Shown piece after piece: positions 34,960-42,541 of a DNA stretch of 43,575 nt (its first letter is position 1; each line of letters begins with the position of its first letter). This stretch comes from an uncultured Pseudanabaenaceae cyanobacterium (GTDB lineage: Bacteria; Cyanobacteriota; Cyanobacteriia; PCC-9006; JAAUQQ01). The notes beneath the pieces were generated by a model. It did no database searches and was not told the origin of the DNA. It worked only from the letters and a program-made list of their open reading frames with translations. The DNA is taken from the NCBI GenBank assembly GCA_937949725.1, contig CALECT010000008.1:1-43575 (forward strand), written 5' to 3'. Both the position numbers and the translations under genes were made by a program.

Positions 34960-36240
34960 ATGAGCCAGCAAACTGAAACTCAAGAAACAGTGCCAGCCTC
35001 TTCTAAAAAACAGCCACAATGCCTCTTTTGTGGAACGCCCTTGAATCATACTTTAGTGGATTTGGGGATGTCGCCACTGTGTGAAAGCATCCTCAGTGCA
35101 GACCAACGCAACCAAATGGAAGCCTTTTATCCTCTGCATGTGCGGGTTTGCAGCAACTGTTTTCTTGTACAGTTGGAAGCATATGTGAGTCCAGAGCATA
35201 TTTTTACTGAATATGCCTACTTCTCCTCCTATAGTGATACTTGGTTAGCTCAGTGTAAAGCCTATACAGACCAGGTGGTTGAGCGGTTTAATCTCAACGA
35301 AAAAAGTCATGTCATTGAACTTGCCAGTAATGACGGTTATCTATTGCAGTATTTTGTAGAGAAGAATATCCCGGTACTAGGAATTGAGCCAGCAACTAAT
35401 GTTGCTAAGGTTGCCGTTGAAAACGGCATTCCCACTCTCAATGAATTTTTCGGTCAGAAATGTGCTGAGAAACTGGTGTCTCAGGGAAAGCAAAGTGATT
35501 TGATCGCGGCGAATAATGTATTGGCCCATGTCCCCGATCTAAATGATTTTATTGCTGGTATTCAGATCTTACTGAAGCCTAAAGGGGTATTTACTGGAGA
35601 GATTCAGCATCTGATGCGACTCATGGAGTCTAACCAGTTTGACACTATTTATCATGAACACTTCTTTTATCACACCCTAACTACGCTAGAGACTATATTT
35701 GCCGCCCATCGCATGACAATCTTCGATGTCGAAGAGTTACCCACCCATGGTGGATCATTACGCATCTATGCCAAACATAAAGATGATGATTCTAAGCCAG
35801 TGGGCGATCGCGTCATTGGCCTAAGAGAGCGTGAAGCTGCCGCTGGATTTAAAAACTTGGAATGTTATACCCACTTTGATCAACAAGTTCGAGAAACAAA
35901 ACGTAAAATTTTAGACTTTTTGATCAAGATAAAACGAGAGGGGAAAACAATTGTTGGATACGGGGCACCAGGCAAGGGAAATACTCTACTCAATTATTGT
36001 GGCATCCGCACAGACTTCCTAGACTACACGGTTGATAGAAACCCTTATAAACATGGAAAGTTTCTGCCGGGCACCCATATTCCCATTTATCATCCAGACA
36101 AAATAAGAGAGACAAAACCTGACTATGTCATGATTTTGCCTTGGAATGTAAAAGATGAAATTATGCAGCAAATGAGTTTTATTCGTGAATGGAATGGAAA
36201 ATTTGTTGTGCCTATTCCTGAAATAAAAATATACCCATAG
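34960..36240 (+). CDS. TylC3-type NDP-sugar C-methyltransferase
   Basis: 426 aa in three parts. The N-terminal zinc-binding domain (PF08421 type) shows CLFCGTPL and VRVCSNCFLVQ, two CxxC pairs. The central SAM-binding domain has VIELASNDGYLLQYF (motif I) and GEIQHLMRLM, followed by YHEHFFYHTL, the His/Tyr catalytic motif of sugar C-3 methyltransferases such as TcaB9/TylC3. The C-terminal PF08484 domain has IVGYGAPGKGNTLLNYCGI and LPWNVKDEIMQQM. Family members add a methyl carbon next to the 4-keto group of a nucleotide-linked deoxysugar. Its position right after rfbG indicates the CDP-4-keto-6-deoxyhexose as substrate. The stop is two bases from the next start, so it is tightly co-translated with rfbC. 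Confidence 0.9.
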   Translation: MSQQTETQETVPASSKKQPQCLFCGTPLNHTLVDLGMSPLCESILSADQRNQMEAFYPLHVRVCSNCFLVQLEAYVSPEHIFTEYAYFSSYSDTWLAQCKAYTDQVVERFNLNEKSHVIELASNDGYLLQYFVEKNIPVLGIEPATNVAKVAVENGIPTLNEFFGQKCAEKLVSQGKQSDLIAANNVLAHVPDLNDFIAGIQILLKPKGVFTGEIQHLMRLMESNQFDTIYHEHFFYHTLTTLETIFAAHRMTIFDVEELPTHGGSLRIYAKHKDDDSKPVGDRVIGLREREAAAGFKNLECYTHFDQQVRETKRKILDFLIKIKREGKTIVGYGAPGKGNTLLNYCGIRTDFLDYTVDRNPYKHGKFLPGTHIPIYHPDKIRETKPDYVMILPWNVKDEIMQQMSFIREWNGKFVVPIPEIKIYP

Positions 36241-36242
36241 CT

Positions 36243-36800
36243 ATGAGATTTTTTCCTGCTAAGTTAGAGGGTGCCTACATCATTGAGCCAGAAAAAATAG
36301 AAGATGAGCGTGGCTTTTTTGCGAGGACTTGGTGTAGAGAAGAGCTCTCAGAAAAGGGCTTAGATTCCAACGTATTACAATGCAGTCTTTCCTTCAATAA
36401 CAAGAAGGGCACTCTACGTGGGATGCATTGTCAGCTTCCTCCTTTTGCAGAAACTAAATTGGTTAGCTGTACAAAAGGAAGACTGTACGATGTCATCATC
36501 GATTTACGCCCATTCTCTGAAACATATCTTCAGTGGATGTTTGTCGAATTAACGCCTGAAAATCGAAAAATTCTATATATACCGAAAGGATTTGTCCATG
36601 GATTTCAGACATTAGAGGACAATACAGAAGTTTTCTATCAAATAACAGAATCTTATGCACCCGAATCTGCTCGAGGGATCCGTTGGGATGATCCTCATTT
36701 CAACATCAATTGGCCTGAACCAATTAGTGTGATCTCAAGTCGAGATCAGGAATATGAAGATTTTATTCCTGCTACATTTTCAGCTCTAGAAATTTTCTGA
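36243..36800 (+). CDS. rfbC: RmlC/RfbC-type NDP-4-keto-6-deoxysugar epimerase
   Basis: 185 aa, normal for the cupin-fold RmlC family. Key segments are DERGFFARTWC, SFNNKKGTLRGMHCQ with the catalytic His of LRGMH, KLVSCTKGRLYDVIIDLR, IPKGFVHGFQTL, and YQITESYAPESARGIRWDDP, with the tyrosine region that decides 3,5- versus 5-epimerisation. It inverts C5, and possibly C3, next to the 4-keto group. In known C-methyl sugar routes (e.g. mycarose) an RmlC-type epimerase acts after C-methylation, matching the gene order here. The CDP- rather than dTDP-linked substrate is inferred from rfbF/rfbG. No rmlA, rmlB or rmlD lies nearby. Confidence 0.9.
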   Translation: MRFFPAKLEGAYIIEPEKIEDERGFFARTWCREELSEKGLDSNVLQCSLSFNNKKGTLRGMHCQLPPFAETKLVSCTKGRLYDVIIDLRPFSETYLQWMFVELTPENRKILYIPKGFVHGFQTLEDNTEVFYQITESYAPESARGIRWDDPHFNINWPEPISVISSRDQEYEDFIPATFSALEIF

Positions 36801-36847
36801 ATATAATCTGCAATAGCTTACACCTCAAGTATTCTAGAACCGTGAAT

Positions 36848-38161
36848 ATGAATATAGATCTTGATGCAAAGTCAATTGACATAGATTGCTTAGGACAGGA
36901 GATGTATAACCTGATCGCTGAGCTATATCCAATTTGTCGGAGCATCACTGGCAATGGCGTACGAAAATCGTTTCAGATTGTCCAGCAACATATTCCCCTC
37001 GAGATTCATGAGGTTCCCACCGGAACAGCAGTTTTTGATTGGACAGTGCCCAAGGAATGGAATATTCGTGATGCTTATATTAAGGACAAAACAGGTAAGA
37101 AAGTCATCGATTTTCAAACATCTAATCTACATGTGCTGAACTACAGCACTCCAATTCATACGAAGATGCCCCTTTCTCAGTTGAAAGAACATCTTTTCTC
37201 AATGCCAGACAGGCCAGATTGGATCCCCTATCGAACCTCTTACTATGAGGAAACATGGGGATTCTGCCTGTCAGACCGCACACTACAATCACTTGCAGAA
37301 GGTGACTATGAAGTCTATATTGACTCGTCATTAGAACAGGGATCTCTGACCTACGGTGAACTACTGTTAGCTGGAGACACAACCGATGAAATCTTATTGG
37401 TTTGCCATAGTTGTCATCCCTCTCTTTGCAATGATAACCTTTCGGGAATAGCACTAGTAACCTTGCTAGCCAAATACCTTAGCCAACAACAATCTTTACG
37501 CTACTCATATCGTTTTCTGTTTATGCCAGGAACGATTGGCTCTATCACTTGGTTAAGCCTTAATGAGGCTCAAGTTTCATCTATTAAACATGGGTTGACA
37601 GTTTCTAATGTTGGTGATCCGGGTAATTTAGCTTACAAGAAAAGTCGTCGTGGCAATGCGGAAATTGATAGAACCGTACTCCACACCCTGGAAAATTCAT
37701 TTCAGGAATACACCGTTTCTGATTTCTCACCATATGGGTATGACGAGCGACAGTTTTGCTCTCCTGGGTTTAATTTGCCCGTTGGCAGCCTGACGAGGAG
37801 TCCATTTGGTAGCTATCCCGAATACCACACCTCCGCGGACGATTTAGACTTTGTGAGGGTTTCTGCCTTAGTGAACTCTTTCGAAACGTATCTGGGTGTG
37901 CTCGATACTTTAGAAAATAATCGCACGTACTTGAACACTAATCCTAAATGTGAGCCACAATTAGGTAAACGTGGTCTCTACAGCACATTAGGAGGAAAAC
38001 AAACAACGCCGACAGATCGCATGGCAATGTTATGGGTACTAAACCTCTCCGATGGAGAGCACACACTGCTCGATATTGCTGAACGATCTAATTTGAGTTT
38101 TTCAACAATCAAGAATGCCGCATTAGCTCTTACAGATAGTGGATTACTAAAGATTCATTGA
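36848..38161 (+). CDS. DUF4910/DUF2172 metallopeptidase-like protein with winged-helix tail
   Basis: 437 aa from ATG 36848; a GTG two codons earlier is equally possible. The N-terminal region (LIAELYPICRSITGNGVRKSF and VPTGTAVFDWTVPKEWNI) is the signature of the DUF4910/DUF2172 family. An M28-like zinc-peptidase core follows with metal-ligand candidates in VCHSCHPSLCNDNLSG (His, Asp), GYDERQFCSPG (Glu) and YPEYHTSADDLDF (His). A C-terminal winged helix (about 365-437, LNLSDGEHTLLDIAERSNLSFSTIKNAALALTDSGLL) completes it. Family members recur in surface-sugar loci and have no settled biochemical role that I know of. Here it sits between the epimerase and the cytidylyltransferase. Amide-bond hydrolysis or formation on a sugar side chain is a guess. 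The metal site looks complete. Confidence 0.88.
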   Translation: MNIDLDAKSIDIDCLGQEMYNLIAELYPICRSITGNGVRKSFQIVQQHIPLEIHEVPTGTAVFDWTVPKEWNIRDAYIKDKTGKKVIDFQTSNLHVLNYSTPIHTKMPLSQLKEHLFSMPDRPDWIPYRTSYYEETWGFCLSDRTLQSLAEGDYEVYIDSSLEQGSLTYGELLLAGDTTDEILLVCHSCHPSLCNDNLSGIALVTLLAKYLSQQQSLRYSYRFLFMPGTIGSITWLSLNEAQVSSIKHGLTVSNVGDPGNLAYKKSRRGNAEIDRTVLHTLENSFQEYTVSDFSPYGYDERQFCSPGFNLPVGSLTRSPFGSYPEYHTSADDLDFVRVSALVNSFETYLGVLDTLENNRTYLNTNPKCEPQLGKRGLYSTLGGKQTTPTDRMAMLWVLNLSDGEHTLLDIAERSNLSFSTIKNAALALTDSGLLKIH

Positions 38162-38281
38162 AACTCGGCCAATAAACAAGCTTGAGCAATATTTATCTAG
38201 GTGAGATCTGAATTTTGCTGTCAGTTTAGATTTCTCCTAGATCCTCAGTTAATATGAAATTTTAAATCAAAGGAGAATAAA

Positions 38282-39082
38282 ATGAAAGTTGTCTTATTTT
38301 GTGGTGGTTTAGGAACTCGACTAAGAGAACATTCTGAGACCATTCCAAAGCCAATGGTTGAGATTGGCTATCGCCCAATCATTTGGCATCTGATGCGATA
38401 TTATGCTCACTTCGGGCACAAGGAATTTATTCTGTGTTTGGGATATAAAGGGGACTATATCAAGAACTATTTCCTCAATTATAGTGAGTGTTTATCTAAT
38501 AACTTCACCCTGTCTAATGGAGGTAAGGATGTTCAACTACACACCACTGATATTGAAGACTGGGAAATTACGTTTGTTGATACTGGGATAAATTTAAATA
38601 TTGGAGAACGCCTTGCGGCAGTGAAGCCTTATTTAGAGGGAGAGGACGTCTTTCTCGCGAATTACTCAGATGGACTTAGTGATCTAGATCTAGACTTATA
38701 TCTTAAGTATTTTCATCAGCAAGACAAAATTGCGAGCTTCATGGCGGTGCAACCTTCGCAGTCATTCCATGTTGTTTCTTTAAGTAATGAAGATGGAGTT
38801 GTGGAAAATATTCAATCTGTAGGACTTTCAGATTTATGGATCAATGGTGGATTCTTTGTTCTGAGAAAAGAAATATTTGACTATATTTATTCCGGTGAAG
38901 AGCTAGTTCTTGAGCCATTCCAACGATTGATTCAGCAGAAACAACTCCTGGCTTACAAAAATTCGGGTTTTTGGGCATGTATGGATACTCTGAAGGAGAA
39001 GATACTATTTGACGAAATGTATGCGAAGGGCAATACTCCATGGACTGTATGGGCAGCTCCATCTGGAGGGATCAAGAAATAG
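38282..39082 (+). CDS. rfbF: Glucose-1-phosphate cytidylyltransferase
   Basis: 266 aa with a strong AAAGGAGA ribosome-binding site just before the ATG. It is a nucleotidyltransferase with VLFCGGLGTRLREHSETIPKP (substrate loop, with the usual Leu-Ala replaced by Phe-Cys), MVEIGYRPIIWHLMRYY, LANYSDGLSDLDL (metal Asp), INGGFFVLRKEIFDYI and GFWACMDTLKEK. These follow the RfbF pattern (in particular the MVEIG..PI.WH and G.W..MDTL motifs) rather than RmlA. It makes CDP-glucose from CTP and glucose-1-phosphate, supplying RfbG. It is separated from rfbG by three genes, an order unlike the classical rfbFGH operon. Confidence 0.92.
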   Translation: MKVVLFCGGLGTRLREHSETIPKPMVEIGYRPIIWHLMRYYAHFGHKEFILCLGYKGDYIKNYFLNYSECLSNNFTLSNGGKDVQLHTTDIEDWEITFVDTGINLNIGERLAAVKPYLEGEDVFLANYSDGLSDLDLDLYLKYFHQQDKIASFMAVQPSQSFHVVSLSNEDGVVENIQSVGLSDLWINGGFFVLRKEIFDYIYSGEELVLEPFQRLIQQKQLLAYKNSGFWACMDTLKEKILFDEMYAKGNTPWTVWAAPSGGIKK

Positions 39083-39287
39083 AAAATAGCTAAAGATAAA
39101 AATCAATTCCTCAATGGCCCAACAACACTTTGGCATCATTTTAAATTGGAGCAAATCAGAATATTTTTTTGTAAAATCCTCTGTTAGCTATTTCGGCTAA
39201 GATTCCCTGTAGTTCAACCTCATTTCTGGTAAAAATAAGATGACATGAGAACTTGTTAGACCAATTTATTTTATTTAGAAAATTGCT

Positions 39288-39950
39288 ATGCAAAAACTAC
39301 TCTTCAATAATCATCAGAATAAACCTCCATTTAGTCGGATTCTTTGTCTTGGAGCTCATAGTGACGATATTGAAATTGGCTGTGGTGGAACCATTCTAAA
39401 GCTGCTTGATCAATCTCAAGATGTCGATATTCATTGGGTTGTATTCTCAGCAACTGAGAAGAGAAAAGAAGAGGCTCTGGAAAGTGCAAATAGTTTTCTC
39501 AAAAATGCTAATAGTAAGACTATTTTGATTCAAGAATTTAGAGAGCGTTTTTTCCCATATATTGGGCTAGAAATTAAAGAATTTTTTGATCAGTTAAGCA
39601 AAGAACTTTCTCCAGATCTGATTCTTACACACTATCGAAATGATCTACACCAGGACCATCGATTAATCTCTGAATTAACCTGGAATGCATTTCGTAATCA
39701 TATGATTCTAGAGTATGAGATTCCTAAATACGATGGGGATTTGGGGAATCCTAATTTTTTTGTGCACCTTGATGAATTAACTTTCCAGCAAAAAGTTTCA
39801 TATCTAGTCCAGCACTTTCAAACTCAGTCCAATAAACAATGGTTTGACGAAGAAACGTTTTCATCTATTCTGAGATTGCGTGGAATTGAATCAAATGCAC
39901 CAGATAGATACGCAGAAGCTTTTTATTGTCGCAAAGCTATCTTAATTTAG
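39288..39950 (+). CDS. PIG-L/LmbE family N-deacetylase
   Basis: A 220-aa zinc-dependent deacetylase of the PIG-L family. It has ILCLGAHSDDIEIGCGGT (the zinc motif, usually PHPDD, here AHSDD with His24 and Asp27), the catalytic-type LILTHYRNDLHQDHRL (HxDH zinc His) and a C-terminal helical part with an EAF.CRKAI ending. It should remove an N-acyl group from an aminosugar or related small conjugate in the cytoplasm. It is 205 bases downstream of rfbF and is AT-rich like its neighbours. Together with the formyltransferase 19 kb away it could form a deacetylate-then-formylate pair, but that link is inference. Confidence 0.88.
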   Translation: MQKLLFNNHQNKPPFSRILCLGAHSDDIEIGCGGTILKLLDQSQDVDIHWVVFSATEKRKEEALESANSFLKNANSKTILIQEFRERFFPYIGLEIKEFFDQLSKELSPDLILTHYRNDLHQDHRLISELTWNAFRNHMILEYEIPKYDGDLGNPNFFVHLDELTFQQKVSYLVQHFQTQSNKQWFDEETFSSILRLRGIESNAPDRYAEAFYCRKAILI

Positions 39951-40011
39951 TGCAATACATCCTTGTGTTGCGATAGCTAGGAATGTAATAATATCTAGCT
40001 TATAAACGATG

Positions 40012-40049
40012 CTCACGCACATAAGTCCTCAAAGTCTTATGTGCATGAG
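40012..40049 (+). terminator. Stem-loop after the PIG-L gene
   Basis: A 9-base perfect core stem plus four more pairs across a single C-A mismatch, with a 10-base loop. It probably marks the 3-prime end of the sugar cassette transcript. No T run follows, so an RNA-processing stem is as likely as an intrinsic terminator. Confidence 0.5.
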
Positions 40050-40305
40050 ATTAAGAGTTCATATGTCTCATCTAGTCTAGTTGCGACGATGCCAGACAAG
40101 AGTGTGAAATCATACAGGCTTGTGCAAGAAAGGAATTGCAAACCTCAGCATTGGTAGACATCAAATTTGATCAACACTTAATGAACATTGTGGATTGAAG
40201 AAGCCCTGGTGAAGCAGCTGGAGGCAAATGATAACTGAGTCAGTATAAAGGTGACTTGTTGATTGTCATTGAACGAGAGGTAATGCCATTAGTTCGTAGG
40301 GTCGC

Positions 40306-40332
40306 TAGAAGCCAAATATTGAGTGGCTTCTA
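40306..40332. repeat. Isolated perfect inverted repeat
   Basis: Perfect 9-base arms TAGAAGCCA and TGGCTTCTA with a 9-base loop, far from any gene end (about 350 bases after the PIG-L stop and 530 before the next gene). The role is unknown. Confidence 0.4.
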
Positions 40333-40864
40333 TAGAATTCTGACCGTGCTTTGAGTTTGGAGTGCTGGGTAACTTTTGAACTTTTAGGGTGTTTCGCTGA
40401 GCCTCAGAAGAACGTAATAGTCATCACAGCTTTTGGACCTTCTTGATACTACAATCTGCTACTTAAGCCATACAACAGTATAAACTTTTTAGGGAAAAGT
40501 TCGTATTTATACCCCAATAGGCGAACTCTCTGATTTGGTAATAAGCAATACTGTATTCAGAGATTCGTAAATCTATTTTGATGATTTCTAGCAGAAAAAA
40601 CCGGGTTTAGTTGAATTTAGTAGAAGAATGCATCAAGAACAATAGCTAGTAGTGGCCTATAGATGTGGGATAAATCATGTGAAAGCCTCGTCCTATCAAA
40701 GGATGTAATTCATCTTGAAGGGGCATCACTATAATCTTCATCTAGTATTAGGTGATTGTTATTTCCCTCACTAATTAGGCTATTACTCAGATATAAAACC
40801 CTTAAATTTGAAAGCAGCCTACCTCTATTGTTCTGTTTACTTCTACCTACCCCAGAAAAATAAC

Positions 40865-41656
40865 ATGCCTGCTACTAATTTACGACGTTCTATCCATGAC
40901 GTAGTTTCTCTATTACCCACTCCCTTACAAACCTCAGTGAGAGAAGCAAAAGAGTCCTCACAATTACTTCGTTGGCGTCTCTCTGGTAAACCTTGGGGGT
41001 ATCCTCTTCCTTCAGGAGGTTTGGTAAACGAGCACGAGATTCGCCATCATTTTCATGACGCTCTCAGCTATCTTCAAAAGACATTAGGTTCTGAGGGGAT
41101 TGGTGATTATGTCGAGTTTGGTGTTTATCGAGGCAGCTCTTTGCTCATTATGTATGATGAGCTGCTACGGGCCGGTCTCAATCATGTTCGACTTTTTGGC
41201 TTTGACTCATTTGAAGGTTTCCCAGTTGATGAAGAGAACTATTGGGAAACAGGAGAATGTTCTGCTGACTATGACAAAGTCGTGACGTCTTTAACCCGGC
41301 GTGATATTGACTGGAAACGTGTGTCTCTAACTCGCGGCTTCTTCACTGAGACACTCAACGATTCACTGAGAGCAAAGCATGATCTTCAGAAAGTTAGTAT
41401 GATTATGATTGATTGCGATCTATATTCTGCAGCTAAGGAAGCATTAGATTTTTGTGGTCCGCTCATTCATGACGAAGCGATCATATTCTTTGATGACTGG
41501 AATCCATTAGCTAAGGAGAATAAAGGCGAAAAACGGGCATTTGATGAGTTTCTTCAGGAAAACCCTAACTTAAAAGCTGAAGCCATCGGTGAATATAGCT
41601 GGCAGCCAGGTGACCTGCTTGGTAAGGTTTTTCGAGTTCATCGCACTTTCTCATAA
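40865..41656 (+). CDS. TylF/MycF-type sugar O-methyltransferase
   Basis: 263 aa from ATG 40865 (MPATNLRRSIHDV); the frame can be extended 19 codons upstream but the extension looks non-family. The TylF (PF05711) features are YVEFGVYRGSSLLIMYDEL (SAM motif I), LFGFDSFEGFPVDEENYWETG (motif II with Asp), RGFFTETLNDSL, MIMIDCDLYSAAKEALDF (metal-binding Asp) and IIFFDDWN (Asp-Asp), ending GKVFRVHR. These magnesium-dependent enzymes methylate hydroxyls of nucleotide-linked or lipid-linked sugars. It is likely a tailoring enzyme for the same glycan as the upstream cassette, although it is transcribed separately after a 900-base gap. Confidence 0.85.
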   Translation: MPATNLRRSIHDVVSLLPTPLQTSVREAKESSQLLRWRLSGKPWGYPLPSGGLVNEHEIRHHFHDALSYLQKTLGSEGIGDYVEFGVYRGSSLLIMYDELLRAGLNHVRLFGFDSFEGFPVDEENYWETGECSADYDKVVTSLTRRDIDWKRVSLTRGFFTETLNDSLRAKHDLQKVSMIMIDCDLYSAAKEALDFCGPLIHDEAIIFFDDWNPLAKENKGEKRAFDEFLQENPNLKAEAIGEYSWQPGDLLGKVFRVHRTFS

Positions 41657-42541
41657 GCTGAGAGCTTGTGATAGCGCAAGTTCATCTACCTAAGCTATCC
41701 TTTCGAGGACAAAACCTCACTTCCAACCGTCAAATGTCTTTGTCAGTTAAGTGAGATAGGCTTTTAGATCACTTGCACGAATGCTCTCTGCTTCTCTCCC
41801 TAATTACCTCTCCTAAGCTTAGGAGAGGTAATTCCGGTGTACCTTGAGACTAATTTCAATCTGAGCAAGCTACATATGAATCGCCGTTGCTGATTTCCGA
41901 GCTATAGCCAGCAGGATTTGTAGGAATCTGCCCATTCCTCATTTTAGCAATGCCGATGAATCCCTGAAAATCTTGAGGGTATTAAATTCATTGGTCGTAG
42001 GAATATGAATGATGGTACCACCCTTCGCGGGAGGAGGCTACACACATCTTTACTCACTCAATTGATTTTGCTGCTTTATCACTGAATGAAAAAACTGAGC
42101 CTCAAGGGAGACTGAAGACTGTAATACAATGCTAATTGAGTTATTTACTCTTGGTCATATCGTCGTTTCAATTTAGAACACGACAGACAAGTCCCTTTAG
42201 ATAAGGAATCTGTCAACCTATCTCCGTTTTAGGATTCCGAGCCATCGCTTTGTCGATTGTGGTGGCGCTGCGCCCTGACTTATATCATATAAAGACTAGA
42301 AAACGCTCGCAAGTTTGAGTATGGGGCGATCTTATAAGCGCCTCCAGGCTATCTACTTGCTCCTCTTAATACACTTTTAGAGTCATCAACTGACTCTCCC
42401 TCATTGCTCTACCAATAGAGCCTAGTAGCTCTCACAGAAACCTACTGTTCTCTACGTTGGAGCAATGGAATACTGCATTAGAATACATTTATTCGTAACT
42501 CCTATTCACTAGCCTGTGAGATGCCTATCTATCTCCCAGTA
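41657..42541. other. Gene-poor spacer between the O-methyltransferase and aldo/keto reductase
   Basis: 885 bases between two convergent genes. The only clear feature is the perfect palindrome at 41802-41833. A short GC-richer patch near 42025-42045 and many stop codons in all frames suggest degraded sequence. No gene, tRNA or transposase remnant was recognised. Confidence 0.4.
41802..41833 (+). repeat. 32-base perfect palindrome
   Basis: Every base from 41802 to 41833 pairs with its mirror: half-site AATTACCTCTCCTAAG followed directly by its complement, centred on AAGCTT. It has no natural loop, so it is a true DNA palindrome rather than a typical terminator stem. It sits 146 bases after the O-methyltransferase stop. 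A bidirectional terminator (AATT ends), a protein-binding operator or a repeat-element core are all possible. Confidence 0.6.

Larger units (their letters stand above)
39951..40864. other. Gene-poor region with two hairpins
   Basis: 914 AT-rich bases with no coding frame I trust. Two stem-loops are clear. One at 40012-40049 (core arms GCACATAAG / CTTATGTGC, extended by CTCA / TGAG across one mismatch) lies 62 bases after the deacetylase stop. A second at 40306-40332 has arms TAGAAGCCA / TGGCTTCTA. The region between may be decayed coding or mobile DNA. Confidence 0.4.

Noticed and set aside
33854..36800. dTDP-rhamnose operon, suggested by rfbC
   Set aside because: The dehydratase has RfbG-type motifs, the nucleotidyltransferase is RfbF-type, and no rmlD reductase is present.
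33854..39082. Classical 3,6-dideoxyhexose (rfbFGH) pathway
   Set aside because: rfbH is missing, and a C-methyltransferase and epimerase are present instead.
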